A stretch of 64,000 nucleotides of DNA, taken from Hormoscilla sp. GM7CHS1pb (GTDB lineage Bacteria; Cyanobacteriota; Cyanobacteriia; Cyanobacteriales; Desertifilaceae). The notes beneath the pieces were generated by a model. That model ran no database searches. It had not been told where the DNA came from and saw only the letters and a list, made by a program, of their open reading frames with translations. The position numbers and the translations under genes are program-made. The stretch spans positions 3,082,001-3,146,000 of the forward strand of contig JACONN010000002.1 of assembly GCA_014323675.1 (NCBI GenBank), read 5' to 3'. Shown here one piece after another: positions 47,419-57,330 of the stretch (positions are counted from its first letter, which is position 1; each line of letters begins with the position of its first letter).

Positions 47419-50400
47419 TTATTTCAGGCGCTTAACAGTCCAAATCAGCTTCCCCCCTTCCTTGCCAATGCAGTCGATGACGTAACCACCCTCTTCGATC
47501 GGCAAATTCCCACGTTTTTTGCGGGCTTCTAATTTATCTCGGTGCCAGTTTAGTAATTCCGATATCTCCGTGGTCGTCATCCTTTCAGATAGGGGATCGG
47601 AAGTGCTAGACTCTTGAGTTTCTAGCTTCTGGGCTACCGTTCCGGAAAAATCGGGCGTGACTGGTACATCAGAGTCTTTCTCAACCTGATTTGCGGCTTC
47701 AGGTGTCGGCAATGTCTCCTCTTTTGTGCTTTTAGCGCTCCCAGGAGACATTGAAGCGGTTTCTACGCTATCAAGGGGCTGTTCTGGCTGTGCTTCTGGC
47801 TGTGCCTCTGGCTGTGGAAGCTTCTTGCTGCGCGGGCTTCGAGTCTTGCGCTTTGTCTTACTGGGAATCACCCCATGACCACTGTCGTTCTCAACCTGAT
47901 TTGCGGCTTCAGGTATCGGCAATGTCTCCTGGGTAGTGCTTTTAGCGCTCCCAGGAGACATTGAAGCGGTTTCTACGCTATCAAGGGGCTGTTCTGGCTG
48001 TGCTTCTGGCTGTGCCTCTGGCTGTGGAAGCTTCTTGCTGCGCGGGCTTCGAGTCTTGCGCTTTGTCTTACTGGGAATCACCCCATGACCACTGTCGTTT
48101 TGAGCTTCCACCGTTCCGGAAAAATCGGGGCTGGACTCTAGATGTAACAGTCCCTCTAGCAGTTCCGGACAAGTTTCGACCACAAACTTGTAAGTACGCT
48201 CCAGTTGCAACCACTTCTCGAAGGGCTGCTTGAATCGCTGTTCAAAGTAGTCGCTGAATGAATCGTAGGTCTTGTTCCCTTCCATCCATTGCGGAATTTT
48301 ATACATCTGTTTTTCCTTGATGATGCTCAGGAGTTGGTAACATACAACCCAAGCTGTATCAATGCTTTGGGCGCACAAACCTATCCACTTATCCGCAAAG
48401 GCCGCCCTGGCTTCATCCGTGTTCAGCGTCTGATTAAACTAAGCCAGAGGGTTACCCCTCCGACTCGTCTTCAGAACCGGACGTGAGACTTTCACCTCAT
48501 CCGGCTCCTCAATTTCGTCATCCAGGTTCAACCTGGCGCGGCTGCTATGACTGCCGTCTTCGGCAGATTTAGCATCATGGCAGTAATCATGCAGCAACTG
48601 GAGGTTAGGATACCTGTCCTTTCCACCCAATGAGGATGGTATGATGTGGTCCACTTCCCACCTGTCACCTTCCATAAACGTAAGTCCGCAGTGCTCGCAC
48701 TTGCCCTTTTGTCTCTTCAGTAACTTGAGTACCCGCGTACTCACACTAGGGCTTTTCCTTAACCTTTTGCTCCAATACACCAAATCGCCGTTGAACGGGC
48801 TTACTACACCTTTCACTTTTACTTGTCTGACTATCTCAGTTTCAGAGTGCCGGTATAGCTCAATCTCGTTTCCGTTCTTGGTTTTACCGTTGAAGTTCCA
48901 CTTTCTATCCCCTTTGGGTGTCCAGTACTTCTCGGCTATCCAGTGGTGTGGTTTGTTATGATGCCTTCTTGTAGCCCACTGCCATGTTAGTGTCCATAGG
49001 TAATCGTCCATGTCACCGTAAGTTTCCTTACTTACCACGGTCTTAAAGTAGTTACACCATCCCCGTATTACCGGGTTCAGCTTGGCTATTAGCGCCGCTT
49101 GTGGTGCCGCTCTGTGGCTGTGTACTATCTGTGATAGCCGTTCTTTATGATTTCTTATGGATTTTTCGCTGGGCTTGATTAGTGTCTTGAATCCCAGAGT
49201 AGTCCCATGAGTAGATTTACCGCTTCTGTGTTTCCCCACTTTGTATTGGCGGATATTGAACCCCAGGAAGTCAAAGCCCGGGTTATTTCCTTCCAAAGTG
49301 TGGGAGATGTTGGTTTTTTCAGCTTTTATCTCTAGACCTATCCCTGTTAACCATTGCTCAACAACTCCCTTTACTCGTTCTATCATTGACCGGTCATCGT
49401 GTATTACCACAAAATCGTCGGCATATCTGATTACTGTCAGTTTTTTTCCTTTCGCTTATCTTTGCTAGACCCATGACCTCATTTTCCAACCGTGTAGGGC
49501 TATATTGGCTAACAGTGGGGATATCACACCCCCTGTGGAGTCCCTGCATCTGTGGTCTGCCACGTTCCATGGTCCATCACCCCGGCTTTTAACCATGCCC
49601 GTATTTGTCTACGAATTGGTGATGTATTATTCAGTTTGTTAAGGAGCGCTGAGTGGCCAATCTTGTCAAAACACTTCGCAATATCCGCATCTAATACCCA
49701 TTTGGGTTTGTATCTAATGCTGTTGAATATTGCTTCAATTGCATCATGGCATCCCCTTCCAGGTCTGAATCCATAGGAGTTAGGTTCAAATATCGCCTCC
49801 CATTCGGGTTCTAACGATAGCTTCACCAACCCCTGTAATGCGCGTTCGTACATCGTCGGTATTCCTAATGGCCGATGAGCATCCTTTCCTGGCTTCGGTA
49901 TCCACACCCGGCGGGTGGGTTGTGCCTTGGCCATTCTGGTGATTCGTAGCCGCCTCACAAGGGGTTGACGTTCTGAGGGTTTTAACGCCGTGACGCTGTC
50001 AATCCCTGCCGTTTTCCTACCCTGGTTCTGTTGTGTTACCTGCCGTACCGCTATCATCTTTGCGGACCATGACCTGGTCAGTAACCCTTGGAGCCTGCGA
50101 ACTTTACGCTTGTTGCCTTCCTGTGCCGCTCTGTAGATACGCTTTTGCAGCTTAAAGACTGCCCGCTCCAGCTTGCGCCAGGGGACTGCCTTCCAGTCAT
50201 ACACTCGTCTAATGCCGGTGTTCCGTGACATATGAACTACTACTTACTTTCTACTTTTTACGAAATCGTGAGGGCGTCAGCTCTATCCTGCTTATTACAA
50301 GCAAGCATTTGCTTCTCCACTCAATCTTTCCCGGTTGAGACCTGCCTAATGGGAGCAGATGTTGCGCCTGTGGTGGCTACTCTATCGTATCGACCGGTGA

Positions 50401-51303
50401 TAGAGAGTACAGCAACCGGTTTACTTCGTTCCTACAGATGATTGTTTGTAACCTTAGATTGGACCCCTACGCCGGGTTTGTTGTCAGTGCTTATTGGTCG
50501 AAGATTCATTCGCCAATGACCTGTATCCTTTCCCTTTTGGGCCAGTGTGTCAGCCTTATTACACTGGTTATTCATTACGACGCTGCGGCCTTCGCTTCAT
50601 GCTCATCATAGTTACTTGCTCGACGGTGACCGGTCTAGGCTACCAGTCAGAGCGCCTTCCCATCCCGCTTTACGGATTGATGCCATCGCTACCGCAGGGA
50701 TGGTGCTGTCACTCCTGCACCTGGAGGGGTGGGCTTTCACCACCATCATCTATAAGTTCTCAGGGCTAATGAAACCCTGGTAGCGGTCCCATTTCTTGAC
50801 TCGTGTCAAGTTGTTTTACGCTAAACGAATCGCACAAATCTACTGAATACGTAGGAGACATTGGCAGAAAGTTCCCATCCTGGATATATAGAGGCAGCTT
50901 CGCCTCGCCCATATATAGGGTTGTGTGGTTTTGTTGATGCTTGTATCGGTTTCAGAGATAAGGATCCTTGTGTGGTGGCAGTCCGACGATAGTTTCCCAG
51001 TTCTGCTTCCGTCACTGCTAATCTTACTTCCAGCTCGTTGCTGCGTTTTTCTGTTTCGACTAATCTTGTTTCCAGCTTTTCGATGCGCTTGAGTAGAATA
51101 TTGGTCATGCTGTCGCTGCCTGGCAGATGCTCTGCCTGCTCTACTTCCGATGGTACCGAGGAGTTCGTTTCAAAGTAATTTGACAAAATTACCCCGATCG
51201 CACCGGACAACGACTTGAGCTGATGCTCTGTTTGGAATGTTATTAACCGCTCCCGTATATCTCCTTTAACTCTGATCGATATTTGGGAATTCTTGCTAGT
51301 CAT
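47419..51303 (-). CDS. Ribbon-helix-helix/coiled-coil protein, two exons around a group II intron
   Basis: Exon 1 (51303-50836) encodes 156 aa: MTSKNSQISIRVKGDIRERL, a possible ribbon-helix-helix region, then a coiled coil (RIEKLETRLVETEKRSNELE). Exon 2 (48432-47419) opens QTLNTDEARAAFADKWIGL. Both exons end and begin on codon boundaries, so removing 48433-50835 gives one open frame of about 493 aa. Exon 2 contains a 70-residue direct repeat (Lys/Arg- and Pro/Gln-rich) and two DFSGTV repeats, ending RDKLEARKKRGNLPIEEGGY and IWTVKRLK. Function unknown; upstream partner of the HNH-helicase. Confidence 0.72.
47634..47652 (-). repeat. GATTTTTCCGGAACGG repeat, exon 2 copy 1
   Basis: In frame, encoding Asp-Phe-Ser-Gly-Thr-Val. 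Confidence 0.8.
47680..48099. repeat. 210-bp direct repeat in exon 2
   Basis: Units 47680-47889 and 47890-48099 are nearly identical; they differ mainly by CTCTTTTGTG versus CTGGGTAGTG near base 35. The 210-bp period keeps the frame (70 residues). Confidence 0.92.
48109..48126 (-). repeat. GATTTTTCCGGAACGG repeat, exon 2 copy 2
   Basis: In frame, encoding Asp-Phe-Ser-Gly-Thr-Val just before the duplicated region. Confidence 0.8.
48433..50835 (-). mobile_element. Group II intron with broken maturase, sense orientation
   Basis: 5' end GTGCGATTCGTTTAGCG at 50835. Domain V reads GAGCCGGATGAGGTGAAAGT then CTCACGTCCGGTTC (about 48507-48474). Domain VI is the stem AGTCGGAGGGG / CCCTCTGGCTT, and the 3' end is AGTTTAAT at 48433. 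Length 2403 bp. The flanking exons join in frame. A candidate EBS1 (GAATCT, 50507-50502) could pair with the last exon bases AGATTT with one G-U pair. Confidence 0.85.
48439..50231 (-). pseudogene. Group II intron reverse transcriptase/maturase with HNH domain, frameshifted
   Basis: The first part (50231-49524) has the intron RT blocks TRRVWIPKPGKDAHRPLGIP, SYGFRPGRGCHDAI and DADIAKCFDKI. The frame then breaks three times between 49530 and 49440 (PQGGVISPLLANIALHG, then ENEVMGLAKISER, then LTVIRYADDF). The catalytic YADD is in the last frame, followed by the maturase domain (GFDFLGFNIRQY, WCNYFKTVVS) and a C-terminal HNH (CEHCGLTFMEGDRWEVDHII). The frame runs on through domain V and VI to 48439. 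As read, no active protein can be made without correcting three shifts. Confidence 0.85.
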
Positions 51304-51381
51304 TTTTTCCTCGTTAACCTCCCTCTTATCTAGTTTATTTTAACTTACTGAGTCTATACTATATCTCCATGACTGATATTT

Positions 51382-53030
51382 TTAAGACCGCAATCTCCCC
51401 GATCGCAGAATACTGATTGCCAACCACAAGCCCAACAAACTAGCCGCTGCAAACAACACGTCACTCACCACCGACATTTGGGACGTCCGAGCATTACTAG
51501 AAATAATTGCTGCTCCGATAATCAAGGAACCCACTACAATACTAAAGGAGAGCCTGTTTGCCGAATCATCCACACTCCGACGTAACGGATCTAGATCTTT
51601 GATGGTTAAATTCCACTTCAGGGTTTCCGAAGTTATTCGCTCTAGGAGTAACTCTACCATGCGCGGCGATTGCAAGGATACACTCTTCAGGTCCAAGGCC
51701 GTCCGCAATAAAGTCTCGATCGGCTTATCTCCCAGCAGTTGACGCCGAAATAAATCTGTCATCAACGGCTTGATTTCATCCAGTAAATTTACCTCCGAAT
51801 TGAAACTACGGGCTACTCCTTCTAAATTTGCTAGGGCTTTGGCGTACAACCCCAGATTCCCCGGCAATTTTATTTTATTCTTGCGCGATATTTCCAGGAT
51901 CTCGTAGAATACTTCACTAAAATTTATCTCCGACAGGCTGAGATTATAATACTTCCGCAGCATCCGATCGTAGTCGTTTTCCAAGCGACCCAAATTCACT
52001 GCCTGACTGGACTCCGACAGCTGTAATGTTAACTGAGCGCAACGCTGGGCGTCAATATTCACGATCGCCAACAGCATTTCTGTTAAAATTTGTTGGGTGC
52101 GGGGTCTAGTCGCCCGATCATGCCGCAGTCTAGCATTGCTAGCCGACCGTCCTGAAGATAAAATAAATTCCCCGGATGGGGGTCTGCATGAAAGAAGCCA
52201 TCGATATACATCTGCTGAAAGAATGCACGGAACAGCAGAGTTGTTACCTGCCGCCGCTTTTCATCGGACTTACCGTTCGCCGTTACCGATAAATCTGCCG
52301 ATAACAGGGGTTTGCCATCCAGCCATTCTAGTACCAATAACTTTTCTGTAGTCAGATGCCAGTAAACTGTAGGAATTACCAGTTCCTGGGAGTCAAACCA
52401 GGGACTGTTAGACATATTGCGCCGCAGTTGTTCGGTAAAGCTTGCTTCTTTGGTGAAATCTAATTCCGCCCGCAAGGCTTTACTAAATTCCTCGGCTAAT
52501 GAGACAATATCATAGTCCTGTCCCCAGTCGCTGAGGGCAACTAACTCCGCTAACCCCTCGATCAAGGAAATATCTTGGGCTACTACTGTCTCAATGCCAG
52601 GGCGCTGAATTTTCAGGGCCACTTCCCGACCATCTACTAATGTTGCCTGATGCACTTGACCGATCGAACCTGCGGCAACTGCTTGATTATTAATGGCAGA
52701 AAATGTCTCGTGCAGGGGTCCGGGTAACTCTTGCCGCAGCATTACTTCTATCTGGGACCATGCTACTGGCGGCACTTTCCCTTGTAGGGAGGATAATGCT
52801 TCTATGTAGGCCCCCGGCAGAATGTCAGGGCGGGTACTCAGCAGTTGCCCCAGCTTGACATATACTGGACCCAATTCTACCAGAATATTTCGCAGCACGG
52901 CAGGTGTTGGCAGTCTGGGTTCCCCCGCTTTACTGCCTTTCATCAGTCCTTCGATGTAGTCCCAGCCATTCCGGAACAGTACCTCTAGTATTGCTCGCTG
53001 TCGCGAACTTGTCTTTGTTAATGAAAGCAT
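51382..53030 (-). CDS. ABC1/UbiB-family protein kinase-like, one frameshift
   Basis: About 550 aa. LGPVYVKLGQLLSTRPD holds the KxGQ motif, AAGSIGQVHQA the Ala-rich loop, VALKIQRPG the ATP-binding Lys, GFFHADPHPGNLF the catalytic loop and LDCGMIGRLD the metal-binding Asp. One base is missing near 52100 (DPAPNKF versus DPRTQQILTEMLLAIVN), after which the other frame continues to two C-terminal transmembrane helices (LSFSIVVGSLIIGAA, DVLFAAASLLGLWL). The family supports quinone/prenyl-lipid metabolism in membranes. Pseudogene or single-base error. Confidence 0.88.
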
Positions 53031-53067
53031 CTTTTGTTCGTTGCTAATTGTTAGTTGTCATTAGTCA

Positions 53068-54135
53068 TTACAGCAGATGCTCAAATTTCGGGTCATTTTT
53101 CAGCATTGCCAGAACCTTTTTGATCTCCTGGGTGCGGTCTTTTTTCACTAACAGGGTGACCTTGCCATCCCGCACTACTACCACATCAGACATGCCAATG
53201 GTAACAATAACTCCCTCGGCATCGGTGTCGTAGAGAATTGCTCCCTTGGTATCCATGCCTACATGCTCGGTTAATTCTAAATTGGGCTTGTCCCCTTGCA
53301 GCAACCGTGATAGGGCATTCCAGTCTCCTAAGTCGTCCCAGCCAAAATCTGCTGGCAGCACGTATGCTAGATCGGTCTTCTCCATTAAAGCATAGTCGAT
53401 GGAAATTTTGGGTAGCTGACTGTAAGCGGCTTCCCCACGCGATCGCAGCAAGGTGACGATCGCAGGAGCATGTTTGCTCATCTCCTCTAGCAGCACCCCA
53501 GCCCGGAAGATAAACATACCACTATTCCAGCTAAAACTACCTGTGGCAATAAACTCGGCGGCTGTCTTTTCATCTGGCTTTTCGGTAAACCGCTTTACCT
53601 TATATACAGGCAACCCGGCAAAAATGCCTGTCTGTTGACCTTGTTCGATATACCCGTAGCCCGTGGCCGGATATGCTGGCTTTACTCCCAGGATGACAAT
53701 GGCTGCTTCGTCATTCGAGGCGGCTAGCTGAGTTGCGGCATTGATGGTTTGGACAAAAGCTTCTCGGTCTGCGATCCAGTGGTCCGCCGGAAAAAACCCG
53801 ATCGCCCGATCTTGGCCTTCACGCTGGGCGATCTTCAAAGTCGTCCAAGCCACTGCTGGTGCCGTATCCCGTCCTTCCGGTTCCGCTAGCAAGTTACTCT
53901 GGGGTAGTTGAGGTAGTTGTTGGAGTACCCCGTCAGCTAGTTGCCTGGAAGTACATACCCACAAGCCTTCCCAGCCCTTGGCGATGTTTAATAGTCGGTC
54001 TGCGGTCTCTTGCAGCAGACTCTTACCGCTGCCATCCAGACTGAGAAACTGTTTGGGTCGATCTTTGCGGCTGAGAGGCCAAAAGCGTTCTCCTTTGCCA
54101 CCGGCGAGGAGAACGGGGATTAAGGTTCTGTTCAT
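53068..54135 (-). CDS. manC: Mannose-1-phosphate guanylyltransferase
   Basis: 355 aa. Forms GDP-mannose from GTP and mannose-1-phosphate. Nucleotide-binding signature LLAGGKGERFWPLSRKDRPK near the N-terminus, metal site FFPADHWI, then GYGYIEQG, KRFTEKPDEKTAAEF, and FSWNSGMFIFRAGVLL. It is the monofunctional type, lacking the C-terminal phosphomannose isomerase domain. Supplies GDP-mannose for cell-surface polysaccharides. Confidence 0.92.
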   Translation of the reverse strand: MNRTLIPVLLAGGKGERFWPLSRKDRPKQFLSLDGSGKSLLQETADRLLNIAKGWEGLWVCTSRQLADGVLQQLPQLPQSNLLAEPEGRDTAPAVAWTTLKIAQREGQDRAIGFFPADHWIADREAFVQTINAATQLAASNDEAAIVILGVKPAYPATGYGYIEQGQQTGIFAGLPVYKVKRFTEKPDEKTAAEFIATGSFSWNSGMFIFRAGVLLEEMSKHAPAIVTLLRSRGEAAYSQLPKISIDYALMEKTDLAYVLPADFGWDDLGDWNALSRLLQGDKPNLELTEHVGMDTKGAILYDTDAEGVIVTIGMSDVVVVRDGKVTLLVKKDRTQEIKKVLAMLKNDPKFEHLL

Positions 54136-54370
54136 TCTCTGCTGTGAGCTAGCCTACTTTTTGCTATCCTACATGATTTAGATCGCTTGAGAATTGCTCA
54201 TTGAGAATTGTTCATTGAGAATTGTTGATTCTTCGCTGTCAGCCCGCCGGGGGTTTGAACGGCGGGTTATCGGACTGTATCCTCAATACTTTGCGGGGCG
54301 ACAGCGGGAATGCGATCGCCCTAATGGGAACGATAATTACATTGAGAGATTCTCCCAGGGCGCTAAAGAT
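54136..54370. repeat. Intergenic upstream of manC
   Basis: Holds ATTGAGAATTG short repeats (about 54190-54225) and CCCGCC...GGCGGG (54243-54268). No gene. Confidence 0.5.
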
Positions 54371-54633
54371 TTATAAGACATAACCAAACTCACCGCCATT
54401 AGGATGGGTAACGGTATCAATTAAGGTGGCAACCTCGCATTTTTTTAGCTGATATTCCGGTAATTCACGGTTTAATGAAACGCGCTTATAGTTCAAGCAT
54501 TTTTATTTTTTTGTTTGAGGGTAATCAATTGAAATTTGTCATCTCTTGTACGCTTTAACCAGATAGTAATTACCGATAGATTAATTTCATTAACCCCAAT
54601 AATTTTCCCTTCAACACGATGTTCCGTATTCAT
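54371..54633 (-). pseudogene. Unrecognised small gene, frameshifted
   Basis: ATG 54633 opens MNTEHRVEGKIIGVNEINLS and TIWLKRTRDDKFQLITLKQK, then after one shift the sequence reads LNYKRVSLNRELPEYQLKKC and TVTHPNGGEFGYVL to a stop at 54371. Codon use looks like coding DNA on both sides of the shift. Its start overlaps the end of the next remnant. No family recognised. Confidence 0.5.
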
Positions 54634-54823
54634 TGGTAGCATCTTCAATTGCTTCTGCTGTATCTGCTAATTGACCTTGTTGGGGGTTGTCTTGGGTGAA
54701 CTTGGGCTAGAAATTTTGATTTATCATCTTCTTCTCTATGTTTGTTGCGAAAGGACAAGCTTGGATGATTTCTGGTACTGCTGGGGTCTCTACTATAATT
54801 AACCAGTCTGTTTCCTTTGCCAT
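54634..54823 (-). pseudogene. Unrecognised small gene with in-frame stop
   Basis: ATG 54823 (GGGG seven bases upstream) opens MAKETDWLIIVETPAVPEII; after IEKKMINQNF a TAG interrupts, and the frame continues TQDNPQQGQLADTAEAIEDA. Its leader and first three codons are copied in each unit of the adjacent tandem array. Confidence 0.5.
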
Positions 54824-56905
54824 AACAATCCCCACCAGAAATGTAGAGACGCTGAACGGTTGCATCTCTACAGAAATCATTGACTTTGCCATCAGTCGAT
54901 TGACGCCATATTTTTATTATTACATAAATTCTGATTGTCAACCATTTTTGGCACTCATTCCCAGTCTCTGGCTGGGAATGACTTTCAGAGGATCCCGCCT
55001 CCAGTTTATCACACTTACCTCGTTCCCAGTCTCTGGCGTCTCTGGCTGGGAATGAATATTCAGAGGCAGAGCCTCCAGTCCAGCACAGCTGGAAAATGAT
55101 TACCAGTATAGCAGATGCGCGATCGCACCTGGCAACGAGCGAGTGACGTCAGTGCGATCGCTTCGGGATATCGTCCGGTACCTTTGCCATAACAACCCCC
55201 ATCAGAAATGTCGAGACGCTGAACGGTTGCATCTCTACAGAAATCATCGACTTTGCCATCAGTCGATTGACGCCATATTTTTATTATTACATAAATTCTG
55301 ATTGTCAACCATTTTTGGCACTCATTCCCAGTCTCTGGCTGGGAATGACTTTCAGAGGATCCCGCCTCCAGTTTATCACACTTACCTCGTTCCCAGTCTC
55401 TGGCGTCTCTGGCTGGGAATGAATATTCAGAGGCAGAGCCTCCAGTCCAGCACAGCTGGAAAATGATTACCAGTATAGCAGATGCGCGATCGCACCTGGC
55501 AACGAGCGAGTGACGTCAGTGCGATCGCTTCGGGATATCGTCCGGTACCTTTGCCATAACAACCCCCATCAGAAATGTCGAGACGCTGAACGGTTGCATC
55601 TCTACAGAAATCATCGACTTTGCCATCAGTCGATTGACGCCATATTTTTATTATTACATAAATTCTGATTGTCAACCATTTTTGGCACTCATTCCCAGTC
55701 TCTGGCTGGGAATGACTTTCAGAGGATCCCGCCTCCAGTTTATCACACTTACCTCGTTCCCAGTCTCTGGCGTCTCTGGCTGGGAATGAATATTCAGAGG
55801 CAGAGCCTCCAGTCCAGCACAGCTGGAAAATGATTACCAGTATAGCAGATGCGCGATCGCACCTGGCAACGAGCGAGTGACGTCAGTGCGATCGCTTCGG
55901 GATATCGTCCGGTACCTTTGCCATAACAACCCCCATCAGAAATGTCGAGACGCTGAACGGTTGCATCTCTACAGAAATCATCGACTTTACCATCAGTCGA
56001 TTGACGCCATATTTTTATTATTAACCTAAGTTGCCACCTATAGAACCTCAACACCAATATCGGCCTTGCATCAGCCCAAATCCCCTTGTAATTTACCCCT
56101 AAATGGCATTTTGGCGGATATATTTGCCAAAAATAGCTGTCTGGGACGTAGAAATTTTTATAGGTCGCAACTTGAGTTATTACATAAATTCTGATTGTCA
56201 ACCATTTTTGGCACTCATTCCCAGTCTCTGGCTGGGAATGACTTTCAGAGGATCCCGCCTCCAGTTTATCACACTTACCTCGTTCCCAGTCTCTGGCGTC
56301 TCTGGCTGGGAATGAATATTCAGAGGCAGAGCCTCCAGTCGAGCACAGCTGGGAAATGATTACCAGTATAGCAGATGCGCGATCGCACCTGGCAACGAGC
56401 GAGTGACGTCAGTGCGATCGCTTCGGGATATCGTCCGGTACCTTTGCCATAACAACCCCCACCAGAAATGTCGAGACGCTGAACGGTTGCATCTCTACAG
56501 AAATCATCGACTTTCGATTGACGCCATATTTTTATTATTACATAAATTCTGATTGTCAACCATTTTTGGCACTCATTCCCAGTCTCTGGCTGGGAATGAC
56601 TTTCAGAGGATCCCGCCTCCAGTTTATCACACTTACCTCGTTCCCAGTCTCTGGCGTCTCTGGCTGGGAATGAATATTCAGAGGCAGAGCCTCCAGTCGA
56701 GCACAGCTGGGAAATGATTACCAGTATAGCAGATGCGCGATCGCACCTGGCAACGAGCGAGTGACGTCAGTGCGATCGCTTCGGGATATCGTCCGGTACC
56801 TTTGCCATAACAATCCCCACCAGAAATGTCGAGACGCTGAACGGTTGCATCTCTACAGAAATCATCGACTTTGCCATCAGTCGATTGACGCCATATTTTT
56901 ATTAT
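54824..56905 (-). repeat. Tandem array of about five 367-bp units carrying a promoter-like leader
   Basis: Corresponding points fall at 55060, 55427, 55794, 56320 and 56678. Periods are 367, 367, 526 (insertion of a MITE-like element) and 358 (9-bp deletion). Each unit on the minus strand has TTGACA, a 17-bp gap, AATAAA, a leader, GGGGGTTGTT and ATGGCAAAGG, matching the leader of the remnant at 54823, then diverges into sequence with two GCGATCGC sites and CATTCCCAG...CTGGGAATG palindromes. No unit encodes a convincing protein. Confidence 0.88.
56023..56176. mobile_element. MITE-like element C inside one array unit
   Basis: About 154 bp with inverted ends AACCTAAGTTGCCACCTATA and ...TTTATAGGTCGCAACTTGAGTT. 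The neighbouring array units give the empty site (ATATTTTTATTATTACATAA), showing a short duplication of TTATT or ATT. Confidence 0.8.
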
Positions 56906-57018
56906 GGCGTTGCACATTTTGGGGATGATGCCTACGCATGCACATAACTTAAACTGGCTTGTAGTCTAGATTTAAGACTTCTGCAACTATGCCCATCATC
57001 CCGTAATTGTGCAACGCC
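56906..57018 (-). mobile_element. MITE family A, copy 3 (113 bp)
   Basis: Reverse orientation: starts GGCGTTGCACATTTTGGGGA, ends ...CCCGTAATTGTGCAACGCC. Flanks TTTATTAT and AAGTAAGA do not match, so the right flank was probably lost by rearrangement at the end of the array. Confidence 0.88.
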
Positions 57019-57048
57019 AAGTAAGAAGTGCATCGGACCACAGAAAAG

Positions 57049-57330
57049 AAGGGGAAGGTTTTATCGACGCTACACGCTACGCTGGTAAGGTCGATAAAAC
57101 CTTCCCCAGTCGCTTTCAGTTCCTTAAGACTCGCATTGGACGGCGTCCAGCAGGATACAGCGATGTCTCCTGTGTGCCGTATGGACCCTGGGACAAGAGC
57201 TCTGGCTGGAGATATCTCCTGTGGTGTGGTCTGTTCCGATCCGATGTCTCCTGTGTGCCGTATGGACCCTGGGACAAGAGTTCTGGCTTGGGATTAATCG
57301 AGCGTGAATATGCTGAATTTAAAAGTTGAA
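57049..57330. repeat. Hairpin and 79-bp spaced direct repeats
   Basis: GGGGAAGGTTTTATCGAC / GTCGATAAAACCTTCCCC inverted repeat (57049-57107). CTCCTGTGTGCCGTATGGAC with CCTGGGACAAGAG occurs at about 57166 and 57245. Confidence 0.75.

Noticed and set aside
50232..50830. Plus-strand frames in the 5' part of the 48-kb intron
   Set aside because: This is intron domains I-III on the minus strand; the frames are overlapping shadows.
55060..56917. Family of 80-aa proteins encoded by the tandem array
   Set aside because: The frames end at different points, cross palindromic repeats and show no protein-like conservation; the shared part is leader DNA.
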